From Pannonibacter sp. SL95 (lineage in GTDB: Bacteria; Pseudomonadota; Alphaproteobacteria; Rhizobiales; Stappiaceae), in contig NZ_JAPPRC010000004.1 in the NCBI RefSeq assembly GCF_026672425.1, positions 366,501-430,500 of the forward strand: 64,000 nucleotides of DNA, in the 5' to 3' direction. Below are positions 8,485 to 19,273 of this stretch, piece by piece. Position 1 is the first letter of the stretch. Every line of letters begins with the position of its first letter. The notes under the pieces were generated by a model, which was given only the letters and a program-made list of their open reading frames with translations, was not told the origin of the DNA and searched no databases. The position numbers and the translations under genes are program-made.

Positions 8485-10311
8485 TTAGTAGACGCGCGCC
8501 TTCGGGGCGATCTTCTTCGGGTCGATGCCGCCGTCTTCGTAGCGGGTCAGCGGCTCGGTGATCACGGCGCGGTAGTCGAGCTTGACGGCACCGGCTTCGT
8601 CGACCCAGGCCAGCGTGTGCTTGCGCCAGTTGACGTCGTCGCGGCCGCCGAGCGGACCATCCTTGTAGTCCTCACGTGCGTGGGCACCACGGCTTTCCTT
8701 GCGGGCCTCGGCGCCGTAGACCGTCGTGATGGCGTTGGCCATCAGGTTCTGCAGCTCGAGGGTTTCGACAAGGTCCGAGTTCCAGATCATCGAGCGGTCG
8801 GTGACCTTGATGTCGGACATTTCGCCCCAGATCGCGGACAGGCGCTTGCAGCCCTGTTCCAGGCTTTCCTGGGTGCGGAACACGGCCGCGTCTTCCTGCA
8901 TGGCGCGCTGCATCTTCTCGCGGAGCACGGCCGTCGGCGTCGAGCCGCTGGCATGCCGCGTCTTGTCGAAGCGGGCCATGATTTCTTCGCAGGACCGCTC
9001 GTTCGGCGTCGGCACGGCGCTCTTGGGATCCACGACCTCGCGGGCACGGATGGCAGCAGCGCGGCCGAAGACGACCAGGTCGATCAGCGAGTTGGAGCCG
9101 AGGCGGTTGGCGCCATGCACCGAGGCGCAACCCGCTTCACCCACGGCCATCAGGCCCGGCTGGATGCGGTTCGGGTCGCTCGCCGTCGGGTTCAGCACCT
9201 CGCCCCAGTAGTTGGTCGGGATGCCGCCCATGTTGTAGTGCACGGTCGGCAGGACCGGGATCGGCTCCTTGGTCACATCGACGCCGGCAAAGATCTTGGC
9301 CGATTCCGAGATGCCCGGCAGGCGCTCGTGCAGAAGCGCCGGATCCAGGTGGTCGAGGTGCAGGAAGATGTGATCCTTGTTCTTGCCGACGCCGCGGCCT
9401 TCACGGATCTCGATCGTCATGCAGCGCGACACCACGTCGCGGGAGGCAAGGTCCTTGGCCGACGGGGCATAGCGCTCCATGAAGCGCTCGCCTTCGGAGT
9501 TGACCAGATAGCCGCCTTCGCCGCGCGCGCCTTCGGTGATGAGGCAGCCCGAGCCGTAGATGCCGGTCGGATGGAACTGCACGAATTCCATGTCCTGCAG
9601 CGGCAGGCCGGCACGCGCGACCATGCCGCCACCGTCGCCGGTGCAGGTGTGGGCGGAGGTTGCCGAGAAATAGGCTCGGCCGTACCCACCGGTCGCCAGC
9701 ACCACCATTTTGGCGGAGAAGCGGTGGATGGTGCCGTCATCGAGGTTCCAGGCGATCACGCCCTGGCACACGCCGTCATCCGACATGATCAGGTCGAGCG
9801 CGAAATACTCGATGTAGAACTCTGCGTTGTTCTTCAGCGACTGGCCATAGAGCGTGTGCAGGATGGCGTGGCCGGTGCGGTCGGCTGCGGCGCAGGTGCG
9901 CTGCACCGGGGGGCCATCGCCGTAGTTCTGCATGTGACCGCCGAAGGGGCGCTGGTAGATGCGGCCGTCTTCGGTGCGCGAGAAGGGCACGCCGTAGTGT
10001 TCCAGCTCGTAAACGGCCTTCGGTGCCTCACGGGCGAGATACTCCATGGCGTCGGCATCGCCGAGCCAGTCGGAGCCCTTCACCGTGTCGAACATGTGCC
10101 ATTCCCAGCAGTCCGGCGTCATGTTCTTCAGCGAGGCGGCAATGCCGCCCTGTGCTGCAACGGTGTGCGAGCGGGTCGGGAACACCTTGGTGATGCAGGC
10201 CGTGCGCAGGCCCTGCTCGGCCATGCCGAGCGTGGCGCGCAGGCCGGCACCGCCGGCACCGACCACCACCACGTCGAAGGTATGTTCGACGAATTCATAG
10301 GTCTTGGCCAT
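8485..10311 (-). CDS. sdhA: Succinate dehydrogenase flavoprotein subunit
   Basis: SdhA oxidises succinate to fumarate with covalently bound FAD. The 608 residues include the dinucleotide motif [13 protein letters not shown] near the N-terminus and SHTVAAQGG, where the histidine links FAD. The active-site region reads [11 protein letters not shown] and then [28 protein letters not shown] follows near 390-410, and the end, [15 protein letters not shown], is typical. It starts five bases after the sdhD stop. Confidence 0.97.
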   Translation of the reverse strand: MAKTYEFVEHTFDVVVVGAGGAGLRATLGMAEQGLRTACITKVFPTRSHTVAAQGGIAASLKNMTPDCWEWHMFDTVKGSDWLGDADAMEYLAREAPKAVYELEHYGVPFSRTEDGRIYQRPFGGHMQNYGDGPPVQRTCAAADRTGHAILHTLYGQSLKNNAEFYIEYFALDLIMSDDGVCQGVIAWNLDDGTIHRFSAKMVVLATGGYGRAYFSATSAHTCTGDGGGMVARAGLPLQDMEFVQFHPTGIYGSGCLITEGARGEGGYLVNSEGERFMERYAPSAKDLASRDVVSRCMTIEIREGRGVGKNKDHIFLHLDHLDPALLHERLPGISESAKIFAGVDVTKEPIPVLPTVHYNMGGIPTNYWGEVLNPTASDPNRIQPGLMAVGEAGCASVHGANRLGSNSLIDLVVFGRAAAIRAREVVDPKSAVPTPNERSCEEIMARFDKTRHASGSTPTAVLREKMQRAMQEDAAVFRTQESLEQGCKRLSAIWGEMSDIKVTDRSMIWNSDLVETLELQNLMANAITTVYGAEARKESRGAHAREDYKDGPLGGRDDVNWRKHTLAWVDEAGAVKLDYRAVITEPLTRYEDGGIDPKKIAPKARVY

Positions 10312-10316
10312 GTGGG

Positions 10317-10700
10317 TCAGCCTCCAAAGCCGATCTTGATAACCGCGAACACCGAGCCGAGCCCGACGGCGGCACAGAAGAAGATGTTGGCCATCAGCGC
10401 GAGGAACTTCACGCCGTCACCATGGACATAGTCTTCGATGATGATCTGCATCCCGAGCTTCATGTGATAGACGCCGGACAGGATGACGAGCAGCAGCAGG
10501 ATCGAGATCAGCGGGTTCTTCAGCGCCGCGACCACATCCGCATGGCTACCGCCCTGCAGGGAAATCACGAGAACCACGAAGAACGAGATCAGGAACACGT
10601 TGGCCACCGCGGTGACGCGTTGGCGCCAGAAATGCTCGGTGCCTTCCTTGGCCGAGCCGAGGCCACGGACCTTGCCGAGCGGAGTGCGCATATCGGTCAT
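10317..10700 (-). CDS. sdhD: Succinate dehydrogenase membrane anchor subunit
   Basis: The 127-residue protein has three hydrophobic segments, roughly residues 32-52, 60-80 and 100-125, as expected for SdhD, which with SdhC anchors complex II and binds haem b and quinone. The N-terminal [20 protein letters not shown] is the typical alphaproteobacterial SdhD start. The second helix region has [16 protein letters not shown], which carries the candidate haem-ligand histidine. It lies between sdhC and sdhA with gaps of only 10 and 5 bases. Confidence 0.93.
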   Translation of the reverse strand: MTDMRTPLGKVRGLGSAKEGTEHFWRQRVTAVANVFLISFFVVLVISLQGGSHADVVAALKNPLISILLLLVILSGVYHMKLGMQIIIEDYVHGDGVKFLALMANIFFCAAVGLGSVFAVIKIGFGG

Positions 10701-10710
10701 TCGTGTCTCC

Positions 10711-11109
10711 TCAGCGAACCATGTAGCCGATGACCCACAGCAGGATCGTCAGCGCAACGGAGCCAATGATGGTTGCCCGGGCCAGCCATTCGCGCGCTTC
10801 ACGTCCGAAGCCCGCGCCCATGTCCCAGACGAAATGGCGCAGACCGCCAAGCATGTGATGCACCAGGGCCCAGGTGAAGCCGAACAGCACCAGGCGGCCG
10901 AGGATCGACCCCATGAGGTCATTCACGAAATCGAAATAGGCCGGGCCGCTGGCGGCGGCAATGAGCCACCAGGCAAGAAGCAGCGTCCCGAAGTACAGCG
11001 CTGCACCGGTGATGCGGTGCAGGATCGACATCACCATCGTCAGGATCGGCTTGTAGATCTGAAGATGGGGCGACAGAGGGCGGCTGCCCTTCATATCGAC
11101 ATCCGGCAT
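10711..11109 (-). CDS. sdhC: Succinate dehydrogenase cytochrome b556 subunit
   Basis: This is the first gene of the sdh operon. The 132 residues show RPLSPHLQIYKP near the N-terminus and SILHRITGAAL at about 29-39, the SdhC signature lining the quinone site. LVHHMLGGLRHFVWD in the middle contains the haem-ligand histidine. Three transmembrane helices are apparent. A symmetric operator-like sequence lies about 29 bases upstream of its ATG. Confidence 0.95.
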   Translation of the reverse strand: MPDVDMKGSRPLSPHLQIYKPILTMVMSILHRITGAALYFGTLLLAWWLIAAASGPAYFDFVNDLMGSILGRLVLFGFTWALVHHMLGGLRHFVWDMGAGFGREAREWLARATIIGSVALTILLWVIGYMVR

Positions 11110-11137
11110 GGACTTTCTCTCCCGTCCGACGCCAACC

Positions 11138-11159
11138 TTACGTTTGCGTAAACGTAAGC
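11138..11159. promoter_or_regulatory. Operator-like inverted repeat upstream of sdhC
   Basis: The arms CTTACGTTT (11138-11146) and AAACGTAAG (11151-11159) are perfectly complementary around a four-base centre. It is placed where a promoter-proximal regulator would bind ahead of sdhC. The ACGT-rich dyad resembles sites described for MerR-type LiuR regulators of fatty-acid and branched-chain amino-acid catabolism. That assignment is from memory of the motif and is inference. Confidence 0.6.
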
Positions 11160-11337
11160 ATCAGCTGGCGTTGTCTAGAGGCGTAATAGCGCCAACGAAC
11201 GGACGCGTCAAAGTATCCTAAGGGTGAAATCTGAAAAGGTCTTCACCGCCACGGACAAGGATCAGACCCGTTCCGGGACAAAATCGATTAGATCAGCCGT
11301 CGAAATTAACCTGAGGGTGAAAGTCAGCAAACTGCAA

Positions 11338-12018
11338 TCACCTGCGACGCAATGTCCTCTTCATGACATGCATCATGAAGATGGTCGCAAAGACCGGTGT
11401 CACGAGGTTGAGCACAGGGACAGCCAGAAGGCCGGCGATCAGCAACCCACCCATGAACACTGTTCCGGAGTGCGCCTTTCGCAGCGCGCGGGCCTCGACG
11501 GGGCTCATGAAGCGCGTGGCGGCAAACTCGAAGAACTCGCGGCCGAGCAGGTAGGCGTTGACCACCAGAAACGCGATCAGATTGACGCCGGGAACCAGCA
11601 GCAGAACCAGCGCAACAATATTGCCGAGAATGACAACACCGGTGAACTTGACGGTTGCGGCAAGTGAAGCACCCAGCGGCATGGCACGGCCAGGTTGTTC
11701 GTGAGCGTAGTTGGTCTGCTCGACAATCGCTGCCACATCGTCCTGGAACAGTCCGGCAAACAGCGCCGTCACTGGAGCAACCAGGAAGCCAAGGACAAAG
11801 ATCGCGCCGATGCCGGTCAGGATCGACACCACCGTGTCGAGCCAGGGATAGGGCAGCTCGACATAGCCGGCGACAACGCCCTGCAGGGCGATCCAGATCA
11901 CCGCGAGAACCGCAATCGAGAAGGCCAGCGACTTGATCAGGATGGTGCGAAAGGCGGGTTCAAACACCTGGCCAAAGGCCCGCAGCGCATCAGACAACAT
12001 TCGTCCTGGTTCCTTCAT
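11338..12018 (-). CDS. CysZ/EI24-like inner membrane protein
   Basis: The protein has 226 residues from the ATG at 12018, with GGTGA shortly upstream; a GTG six codons earlier is the alternative start. It has about four long hydrophobic segments. It contains GVNLIAFLVVNAYLLGREFF and RARRxH-like ARALRKAHSGT, and ends in a basic tail MKRTLRRR. This pattern is that of the EI24/CysZ family (DUF540), whose Escherichia member takes up sulfate. No sulfur-assimilation gene is adjacent, so sulfate transport is only a family-level suggestion. Confidence 0.75.
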   Translation of the reverse strand: MKEPGRMLSDALRAFGQVFEPAFRTILIKSLAFSIAVLAVIWIALQGVVAGYVELPYPWLDTVVSILTGIGAIFVLGFLVAPVTALFAGLFQDDVAAIVEQTNYAHEQPGRAMPLGASLAATVKFTGVVILGNIVALVLLLVPGVNLIAFLVVNAYLLGREFFEFAATRFMSPVEARALRKAHSGTVFMGGLLIAGLLAVPVLNLVTPVFATIFMMHVMKRTLRRR

Positions 12019-12069
12019 TTCGGTCACCGCCCTCACATAGGCAGGCCGACCGGCAATCGCAATGACCGC

Positions 12070-12678
12070 TCAGAACCGGGTTCGCGCCTTCAGCGCCTGC
12101 ATCAGCGTGCCTTCATCGAGATGGTCCAGCTCGCCGCCCACCGGCACGCCATGCGCCAGCCGTGTGACGGTGACATCAAGGCTGGAAAGCTGATCGGTGA
12201 TGTAGAGTGCCGTGGTCTGGCCCTCGACCGTCGCATTCACTGCCAGCACCACCTCGCGGATCGATCCCGCCTCGACGCGGGCAACCAGCGCGGCAATGTT
12301 GAGATCTTCCGGGCCAATTCCGTCCAGCGGCGACAGGGTGCCGCCCAGCACATGGTAGCGGGCGTTGATGGCCCCGGCGCGCTCGAGCGCCCACAGGTCC
12401 GCGACATCTTCCACCACGACCAGAACGGTTTCGTCCCGGCCATCGTCGCAGCAGATTGTGCAAGGGTCGCAGGTGTCGACCGTGCCGCAGACCGAGCAGA
12501 TGCCAACCTTCTCCACCGCCACGCCCATGGCGTCTGCGAGCGGAACCAGCAGCTGCTCCTTCTTCTTGATGAGATGCAGGGCCGCGCGCCGGGCCGACCG
12601 CGGCCCGAGCCCGGGCAGCCGTGCGAGCAGCTGGATCAGCCGTTCGATCTCCGGACCTGCGACCTTGCGCCCTGCCAT
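12070..12678 (-). CDS. recR: Recombination mediator protein RecR
   Basis: RecR works with RecO and RecF to load RecA on gapped DNA. The 202 residues have the helix-hairpin-helix [19 protein letters not shown], the zinc finger [16 protein letters not shown] near 57-72, a Toprim domain starting [16 protein letters not shown], and the C-terminal [20 protein letters not shown]. It follows ybaB by about 67 bases in the same direction, the classical ybaB-recR pair. dnaX, often upstream of ybaB, is absent here and trpS takes its place. Confidence 0.96.
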   Translation of the reverse strand: MAGRKVAGPEIERLIQLLARLPGLGPRSARRAALHLIKKKEQLLVPLADAMGVAVEKVGICSVCGTVDTCDPCTICCDDGRDETVLVVVEDVADLWALERAGAINARYHVLGGTLSPLDGIGPEDLNIAALVARVEAGSIREVVLAVNATVEGQTTALYITDQLSSLDVTVTRLAHGVPVGGELDHLDEGTLMQALKARTRF

Positions 12679-12745
12679 CTCGTGTTCCCTGTTTTCTTGT
12701 CCGCACGCGGGCCGGCGCGCTGGCGCCCGGCCCGCAGCCGGTCTG

Positions 12746-13066
12746 TCAGAACGGCATCTTCATGCCGGCCGGAAGCCCCATGCCACCCATCAGTTCCTGG
12801 GTCTTTTCCTGCATCAGGGTCTCGGCCTTGATCCGCGCCTCGTTGTGGGCCGCGATGATCAGGTCCTCGAGGATCTCGGCCTCTTCTTCTTTCAGCAGCG
12901 ACGGATCGATCTTGATACCGCGGATCTCGCCCTTGCCGGCAATGGTGATCTTCACCATGCCGCCGCCTGAGCTGCCTTCGGTCTCGATATTGGCAAAGGC
13001 TTCCTGCAGCGAGCCCATCTTCTCCTGCAGCTGCTTCGCCTGCTTCATCATCTTCATGAAGTCCAT
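12746..13066 (-). CDS. YbaB/EbfC family nucleoid-associated protein
   Basis: This is a 106-residue DNA-binding protein of the EbfC/YbaB family, which dimerises into a tweezer shape. It starts [17 protein letters not shown], as in homologues, continues with [20 protein letters not shown] and [14 protein letters not shown], and ends with the glycine- and methionine-rich [15 protein letters not shown]. It sits directly upstream of recR in the same direction, a conserved pairing. Confidence 0.94.
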   Translation of the reverse strand: MDFMKMMKQAKQLQEKMGSLQEAFANIETEGSSGGGMVKITIAGKGEIRGIKIDPSLLKEEEAEILEDLIIAAHNEARIKAETLMQEKTQELMGGMGLPAGMKMPF

Positions 13067-13122
13067 GGACTGTCTCCTTGTCCGGTACGTGGTGCGATCT
13101 CACCCATATGGGGTCGATCCGC

Positions 13123-14202
13123 TTACCTCACATCCAGAAAGCCGATGATCTTGCGCATGTCGCGCAGCACCGGCTCGGCGATGGCGGAAGCCTGTTCGGC
13201 GCCGTTCTTCAGGACGGCGTCGATTTCCGCCGGATCGGCCATCAGCCGGCGCATCTCGGCGTTCAGCGGCGCAAGCCGCTCCACGGCAAGCTCGGCCAGC
13301 GCCGGCTTGAACACGGAGAACGGCTGACCGCCGAATTCGGCGATGATCGCGTCCTTGGTCTTGCCGGCGAGCGCGGCATAGATCGCGACCAGGTTCTCGG
13401 CTTCCGGCCGGCCCTTGAGGCCTTCCAGTTCACCCGGCAGCGGCTCCGGATCGGTCTTGGCCTTCTTGATCTTCTTGGCGATCATGTCGGCGTCGTCCGC
13501 CAGATTGATGCGCGACAGATCCGAGGGGTCGGACTTCGACATCTTCTTCGTGCCGTCGCGCAGGCTCATCACGCGCGGCGCGGGGCCGGCGATCATCGGC
13601 TCGGGCAGCGGCAGATAGATCTGCTCCGGGCTTTCCGGCGACGGCGTCGGGTTGGGCGAACCCAGCCCCAGTTCCTTGATCCGCTCGGCAAAGTCGTTGT
13701 TGAACTTCTGCGCGATGTCGCGGGTCAGCTCCAGATGCTGCTTCTGGTCATCGCCCACCGGAACATGCGTCGCGCGGTAAGCCAGAATGTCGGCCGCCAT
13801 CAGGTTCGGATAGGCAAAGAGGCCGACCGAAGCGTTCTCGCTGTTCTTGCCCGCCTTGTCCTTGAACTGCGTCATGCGGTTCAGCCAGCCCATGCGCGCC
13901 ACGCAGTTGAAGATCCACGCCAGCTCGGCGTGTTCCTTCACCTGGCTCTGGTTGAAGATCACCGAGCGCTTGGGGTCGATGCCTGCGGCGATGAAGGCGG
14001 CGGTGACTTCACGGGTTGCGTTGGTGAGGTCCTTCGCATCGGGGAAGCCGGCCGTGATCGCATGCATGTCGACGACGCAGAAGATCGTCGGCATCAGATC
14101 CTGCATCGGCACCCAGCGCGAGACAGCGCCGAGGTAATTGCCGAGGTGAAGGTTGCCGGTCGGTTGAACACCGGAGAAGCAGCGGGGCTGGAGCGCTGTC
14201 AT
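13123..14202 (-). CDS. trpS: Tryptophanyl-tRNA synthetase
   Basis: This is a class I aminoacyl-tRNA synthetase that charges tRNA-Trp. The ATG at 14202 gives 359 residues starting [20 protein letters not shown]. This start places the HIGH-like [10 protein letters not shown] at the expected position and gives the normal length; an upstream extension of 32 codons is not conserved-looking. The KMSKS loop reads [10 protein letters not shown], and [18 protein letters not shown] precedes it. It follows murJ in the glnD-murJ-trpS order typical of Alphaproteobacteria. Confidence 0.96.
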   Translation of the reverse strand: MTALQPRCFSGVQPTGNLHLGNYLGAVSRWVPMQDLMPTIFCVVDMHAITAGFPDAKDLTNATREVTAAFIAAGIDPKRSVIFNQSQVKEHAELAWIFNCVARMGWLNRMTQFKDKAGKNSENASVGLFAYPNLMAADILAYRATHVPVGDDQKQHLELTRDIAQKFNNDFAERIKELGLGSPNPTPSPESPEQIYLPLPEPMIAGPAPRVMSLRDGTKKMSKSDPSDLSRINLADDADMIAKKIKKAKTDPEPLPGELEGLKGRPEAENLVAIYAALAGKTKDAIIAEFGGQPFSVFKPALAELAVERLAPLNAEMRRLMADPAEIDAVLKNGAEQASAIAEPVLRDMRKIIGFLDVR

Positions 14203-14314
14203 GTAAAATCCCTGAAACAGTCGGCCGGTTGGAAGGGCCTGAAATTGGGAAAGGCAGGATGCCGCTGGACTTATGGCGTGGCGCCCGCAGCAAGGCAAGC
14301 GGCAGCAACGCGCC

Positions 14315-15883
14315 TCATGCCCCGGTCTTGCGCCGGCGGATCATCCGCGCAAGGCCAATGAGGTCGGCCGCGCCGGTGACCTGCGCCAGACCGGCGAAGA
14401 CCGTGACCCCGCCGGCCACCAGCACACCCAGCGCGGCCACACGAATGCCCAGCGATGGCCCGCCCAGCGCGCCCGCCAGGGCCTCTGCCCCGAGATGAAC
14501 GCACACGCCCATGACGGCGCTTGCCACCGCCAGCAGCCCGATCTTGCGCAGGACTACCAGATCCGGCTCAAAATGCCCACGTCGCCACAACACCACCCCA
14601 AGCGCCAGCGCGTTGACCCATCCGGCAACCGTCGTCGCCAGCGCGATGCCCACATGCGCCAGCACCGGAAACAGCAGCAACGACAGCACGACATTCATCA
14701 GCGCACTGAGTCCGGCAAACCACATCGGTGTCTTCGTGTCCTCGCGGGCGAAATAGCCGGGCGAGAACACCTTGTTCAGCACATAGGCCGGCAATCCAAA
14801 AGAAAAAGCCGCCAGCGCCGCCGCCGTTCCGCTCACCGCCGCCGCATCGAAGGCCCCGCGCCCGAACAGCACCGAGACGATTTCATCCGGGATCACCACT
14901 AGCGCAACAGAGGCCGGCAGCGTCAGGGCGAAGGACAGTTCCATCGCCCCGTTCAGCGTCTTCTGGAACTGCGCATCCTCGCCGGCCCGCAGCTGCCGGG
15001 TCAGGCTGGGCAGCAGCACGACGCCGATGGCAATCCCGATGACCCCGAGCGGCAGCTGATACAGCCGGTCGGCGTAGTAAAGCAGCGCATTCGCGCTCGC
15101 CTGCGCCGACGCGATCACCTGGCCGACGACGATGTTGATCTGGGTGATGCCACCGGCAATGAGCCCGGGTACGCCCAGCGTCACCAGCCGGCGCACCGCC
15201 GGCGTCAGGCGCGGCCGTGGCAGGGTGAGGCGAAAGCCCAGCCGTTTCATGTCCCACAGCACGACAGCGAGCTGCGCCACCCCGGCAACGGAAACGCCGA
15301 GGCAGAGGATGAGGCCGATCTGCCGTTCCTCGATCACACCGGAGAGGACGATGCCCGCCAGCACGGCAATCATCACCACATTCAGCATCACCGGGGCAAA
15401 GGCAGCGGCGGCGAAGCGGTGATAGGTGTTCAGGATGCCCGCGATCAGCGCCAGCATCGACATGAACACCAGATAGGGAAAGGTGATCCGCGACATCAGC
15501 ACGGTCAGGTCAAACTTGGCCGGATCCTCCAGAAAGCCCGGTGCGAGAACCCAGACCACGGCGGGCATCGCCATTTCGGCGATGGCCAGCAGGATGAGCA
15601 GCACGAACAGCATGCCGGACGCGATTTCGCCGGCCACCTGCCGCGCCCTCGTTTCGCCCTCCTCCTCCAGCGCCCGCCCGAACAGGGGCACGAACGCGGA
15701 GTTGAAGGCCCCTTCGGCAAACAGCCGACGGAACAGGTTCGGCAAACGGAAGGCCACAACAAAGGCGTCGGCCACCGGTCCGGCTCCCAGCACGGCCGCC
15801 AGCATGGCATCACGCACGAAGCCAAGAATGCGGCTGGCAAGCGTTGCCGCACCGACCGTTGCAAAGTTGCGGATCAGGCTCAT
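14315..15883 (-). CDS. murJ: Lipid II flippase MurJ
   Basis: MurJ moves lipid II across the inner membrane for peptidoglycan synthesis. The 522 residues have about 14 hydrophobic segments. The N-terminus, [20 protein letters not shown], is the MviN signature, followed by [39 protein letters not shown] and [17 protein letters not shown] appear later. It begins ten bases after the glnD stop, so the two are very likely co-transcribed. Confidence 0.96.
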   Translation of the reverse strand: MSLIRNFATVGAATLASRILGFVRDAMLAAVLGAGPVADAFVVAFRLPNLFRRLFAEGAFNSAFVPLFGRALEEEGETRARQVAGEIASGMLFVLLILLAIAEMAMPAVVWVLAPGFLEDPAKFDLTVLMSRITFPYLVFMSMLALIAGILNTYHRFAAAAFAPVMLNVVMIAVLAGIVLSGVIEERQIGLILCLGVSVAGVAQLAVVLWDMKRLGFRLTLPRPRLTPAVRRLVTLGVPGLIAGGITQINIVVGQVIASAQASANALLYYADRLYQLPLGVIGIAIGVVLLPSLTRQLRAGEDAQFQKTLNGAMELSFALTLPASVALVVIPDEIVSVLFGRGAFDAAAVSGTAAALAAFSFGLPAYVLNKVFSPGYFAREDTKTPMWFAGLSALMNVVLSLLLFPVLAHVGIALATTVAGWVNALALGVVLWRRGHFEPDLVVLRKIGLLAVASAVMGVCVHLGAEALAGALGGPSLGIRVAALGVLVAGGVTVFAGLAQVTGAADLIGLARMIRRRKTGA

Positions 15884-15893
15884 TGGCGTTCCA

Positions 15894-18698
15894 TCAGCCA
15901 GACGTTACAGGGGCAGGCTCCGGCTTTCCTTCCACCGCCTCGGTCAGCCGCTCGCGGATCGTCTCCTGACGGCTGATGTTGGAGATTTTCTGACCCGTCA
16001 GGTCGGTCACGTAGAACACGTCCACCACCCGCTCGCCGAAGGTCGAGATATGCGCGGAGGCGATGTTGAGGTTGAGCCCGGCAATCGCCCGGGTCAGCTC
16101 GTACAGAAGTCCCGGCCGGTCCAGCCCGCTGACTTCCACGACGGTGTAGCTGTCCGACCAGGAATTGTTGACCAGCACCTCGGCCGCCACCCGGAACGCC
16201 TTCATGCGCCCCTTCATGTTGGCCTTCTTGGCGATGTGTTCCGGCAGAGGCATCTCACCGCGCAGGGTTTTCAGGATGATGTCGGTGATGCGTTCGCCGC
16301 GCCGGCGCTCGTCGGCATCATCGGGCAGCTCGCGGCCAACGAAGATCGAATCCAGCGCGAAGCCATCCGTCGTCGTGTCGATCTGCGCATCGACGATGTT
16401 GGCGCCTGTGACGAAACATGCCCCGGCAATCGACGACAGCAGGCGCGGATGGTCCGGCGCAAGGATGGTGATTTCCGTGACGCCCTCGAAGGCATGCGTG
16501 CGCACCTCGGCGGCAAATTTCTCGTTGCGCGCGTCGGCCCGGCGGATCAGCTCGGCATGGGCAATCGCCCGGTCGATTTCCGCCCGCATCCAGTAGGCGG
16601 GATAGTGCCGGCCGACATAGGACTGGCGTTCGCTCGTGGTCCAGTGGGTGAGCTTTTCCAGGAGCCGTTCCTTGGCGTCGGTCACCACTTCCTTGCGGCT
16701 CAACTGGCTGTGTCCGCCGGTCAGGTGCGGCTCGCATTCGTAGTAGAGCGTCCTCAGCAGCTGGCCTTTCCAGCCATTGAAGACCCCGGGACCAACGGCG
16801 CGGATATCGGCAACCGTCAGGATCAGCAGCAGCTTCAGCCGCTCCAGGCTCTGCACGATCTGGGCAAAGTCGGTGATCGTCTTGCGGTCGGAGAGATCGC
16901 GCGACTGCGCATAGGTGCTCATGTCGAGGTGATGCTCGATCAGCCAGGCGACCGTATCTGTCTCGGCTGCGCTGAGGCCGAGCCGCGGGCACAGCTTGCG
17001 CGCGATCTTTGCACCGGCGACCGAGTGATCCTCGGGGCGCCCCTTGGCAATGTCGTGCAGGAACATCGCCACATACAGCACGCGCCGGTTCTGGATCGAC
17101 TTGATCAGCTGGCTGGCGAGCGGATTTTCGCCCTCGGCTCCGCCTCGTTCAATCTCGGCCAGAACGCCGATGGAGCGCAGCAGGTGCTCGTCCACCGTGT
17201 AGTGGTGGTACATGTTGAACTGCATCATCGCCACGACCTTGCCGAAGTCCGGCACGAAGCGGCCCAGCACGCCGGCCTCGTTCATGGCGCGCAAGGTCGC
17301 TTCCGGCTGCGATCGCGATGTCAGGATCGACACGAACAGCCGGTTGGCTTCCGGATTGTCGCGCAAGGCGCTGTTAATCAATGACAGCGAGCGATGGATC
17401 AGCTGCATCAGCTCCGGATGCAGGATGTAGTTCAGCCGGTCGGCCACCTGGAACACGCGGATCAGGTTCACGGGATCTTCCCGGAACACCATGTCGCTGG
17501 CCGCATTGATTCGCCCGTTCTCGGCGACAAAGCCCGGCGCCTCGCGGATCGGCTGCGCGGCCGGACCGCGCGGGCTCTTCAGCCGCAGCATCAGGCCGGT
17601 GAACCCCGTGCCATGGGGCGACTTCACATGCTGCGCCTCAAGGGCCGAACACAGGATGCGCGTCAGGTCGCCCACGTCCTTGGCGACCAGGAAGTAGTGC
17701 TTCATGAAGCGCTCGACGTCCTTCAGCCCGGGATGCTGGGTGTAGCCAAGCCGGATCGCGATCTCGCGCTGGACGTCAAAGGACAGCCGTTCTTCAGGCC
17801 GCCCGGTAAGGAAATGCAGATGGCAGCGGACTGCCCACAGGAAGTCCTCGCATTTGACGAAGAGATTGTATTCCGACCGGGACAGGACGCCTTTCGACAC
17901 CAGCTCCGACTGGCGCCGCACCCGGTAGTGATATTTGGCGATCCAGAACAGGGTGTTGAGGTCGCGCAGACCGCCCTTGCCTTCCTTGATGTTCGGCTCG
18001 ACCAGATAGCGCGACATGCCCTGCCGCTTGTGGCGCTCGTCGCGTTCGGCAAGCTTTGCGGCAATGAAGTCGGAGCTGGTGCCGGCCACGACATCCGCGT
18101 CGAACCGCGCCTGCAGCTCCTGGAACAGGGTCTCCTCACCCCAGACGAACCGCGCTTCCAGCACGGCCGTCCGGATGGTCATGTCGGACCGCGACAGGCG
18201 GATGCATTCCTCGATGTTGCGGGTGGCATGGCCGACCTTCAGGCCCAGGTCCCACAGCATGTAGAGGATGTATTCCACCACCTGCTCGCCCCAGGGGGTC
18301 TGCTTGTAGGGCAGCAGGAACAGGAGATCGACGTCCGAGCCGGGGGCCAGCGTGCCGCGTCCGTAGCCGCCGACGGCAACCAGAGCCATGCGCTCGGCCG
18401 TCGAGGGATTGGTGATCCGGTAGACATGCGCCAGCGCGAAGTCATAGACGACGCGGATAAGCTCATCCTGCAGATGGCTCAGCCGCCGGGCGCAGGCAAG
18501 GCCGCCGCCTTCGCGGCGCAGATGCTCCTGTGCCACCTCACGGCCAGCGCGCATTGCCGCCTTCAGTTCGGCCAGAACCGCCGCCCGGACCTTGAAATCC
18601 GTCCCAAGTCCGTCATGGGCCGCCGTCAGGCTGGTCAGCTTTGCCCGCAACGCCTCGGCATCGATCAGGTCGGAATAGTCGGAAGGATGGTGGCTCAT
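15894..18698 (-). CDS. glnD: PII uridylyltransferase / uridylyl-removing enzyme
   Basis: GlnD senses glutamine and adds or removes UMP on PII proteins to set nitrogen metabolism. The 934 residues contain a nucleotidyltransferase domain with GGYGRGTLAPGSDVDLLFL near 110-130 and a GlnD central domain. An HD domain with FLHDIAKGRPEDHS near 550 follows. Two C-terminal ACT domains each show the DHP/DRPGLLYELTRAIAGL-like start. The final residues after the second ACT domain are short and proline-rich. It is upstream of murJ and trpS; mutS, a common neighbour, is 38 kb away. Confidence 0.96.
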   Translation of the reverse strand: MSHHPSDYSDLIDAEALRAKLTSLTAAHDGLGTDFKVRAAVLAELKAAMRAGREVAQEHLRREGGGLACARRLSHLQDELIRVVYDFALAHVYRITNPSTAERMALVAVGGYGRGTLAPGSDVDLLFLLPYKQTPWGEQVVEYILYMLWDLGLKVGHATRNIEECIRLSRSDMTIRTAVLEARFVWGEETLFQELQARFDADVVAGTSSDFIAAKLAERDERHKRQGMSRYLVEPNIKEGKGGLRDLNTLFWIAKYHYRVRRQSELVSKGVLSRSEYNLFVKCEDFLWAVRCHLHFLTGRPEERLSFDVQREIAIRLGYTQHPGLKDVERFMKHYFLVAKDVGDLTRILCSALEAQHVKSPHGTGFTGLMLRLKSPRGPAAQPIREAPGFVAENGRINAASDMVFREDPVNLIRVFQVADRLNYILHPELMQLIHRSLSLINSALRDNPEANRLFVSILTSRSQPEATLRAMNEAGVLGRFVPDFGKVVAMMQFNMYHHYTVDEHLLRSIGVLAEIERGGAEGENPLASQLIKSIQNRRVLYVAMFLHDIAKGRPEDHSVAGAKIARKLCPRLGLSAAETDTVAWLIEHHLDMSTYAQSRDLSDRKTITDFAQIVQSLERLKLLLILTVADIRAVGPGVFNGWKGQLLRTLYYECEPHLTGGHSQLSRKEVVTDAKERLLEKLTHWTTSERQSYVGRHYPAYWMRAEIDRAIAHAELIRRADARNEKFAAEVRTHAFEGVTEITILAPDHPRLLSSIAGACFVTGANIVDAQIDTTTDGFALDSIFVGRELPDDADERRRGERITDIILKTLRGEMPLPEHIAKKANMKGRMKAFRVAAEVLVNNSWSDSYTVVEVSGLDRPGLLYELTRAIAGLNLNIASAHISTFGERVVDVFYVTDLTGQKISNISRQETIRERLTEAVEGKPEPAPVTSG

Positions 18699-18791
18699 GG
18701 TCCTTTGCGGATCCTTGTCTCTCTGGAAGGGCGGCTTTCGCCACCATGTTGCGGGACAATAGCCCCATGACAGGCCGGTACAAGCTCGGCA

Positions 18792-19163
18792 TCACACCTT
18801 GTCGCGGGCCGCGACCACGCGCAGCTGGTGCAACAGATGTTCGAGGGACTCAGGACTGAGCCCGCCGATCTTGCGCTCCAGCAGGTTGGTCAGCTCGGTG
18901 GCCCGGGGATCAAGGCCGGAGGTGTCGAGCGTCACCTTCGGATCCGACATCTCGGCAAGACGCTGGATTTCCTCTGCTTCATCCCAGATCACGTTGAAAT
19001 AGGCGATGATGCGTTGCACCAGGAACCAGGTCGGCTTGCCCCGCTTGCCATGTTCCAGCGCGGACAGATAGGCGCTCGAAACGGCGAGGCCTGCCGCCAT
19101 CTCCTTCAGCGAGATGCCGCGCTTTGCCCGCATCTCCCGCAGTTTTGCCCCCAGCGGTGTCAT
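18792..19163 (-). CDS. XRE-family helix-turn-helix regulator
   Basis: The 123-residue protein has an N-terminal Cro/CI-type helix-turn-helix, with GAKLREMRAKRGISLKEMA, then VSSAYLSALEHGKRGKPTWF containing the recognition helix (about 29-45). The remainder, with QRIIAYFNVIWDEAEEIQRL and ELTNLLERKIGGLSPESL, is predicted helical and may dimerise or bind a ligand. It lies between smr and glnD on the same strand. The target is unknown; smr or the gene itself are the obvious candidates. Confidence 0.85.
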   Translation of the reverse strand: MTPLGAKLREMRAKRGISLKEMAAGLAVSSAYLSALEHGKRGKPTWFLVQRIIAYFNVIWDEAEEIQRLAEMSDPKVTLDTSGLDPRATELTNLLERKIGGLSPESLEHLLHQLRVVAARDKV

Positions 19164-19273
19164 GCCCGGTTCCCTCAGATCAGCGGATGGCCCACCGGCG
19201 CGGGTTTTCCATCCGGATGCTGGTCAGTCTTCAGTTGCAGGATCACCCCGCGCGCTCCGGAACGCAGGATGCT

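Noticed and set aside
7606-10431. Plus-strand frame of 941 codons
   Set aside because: It is antisense to sdhA and the methyltransferase gene, which have all catalytic motifs. The frame has no motifs of its own.
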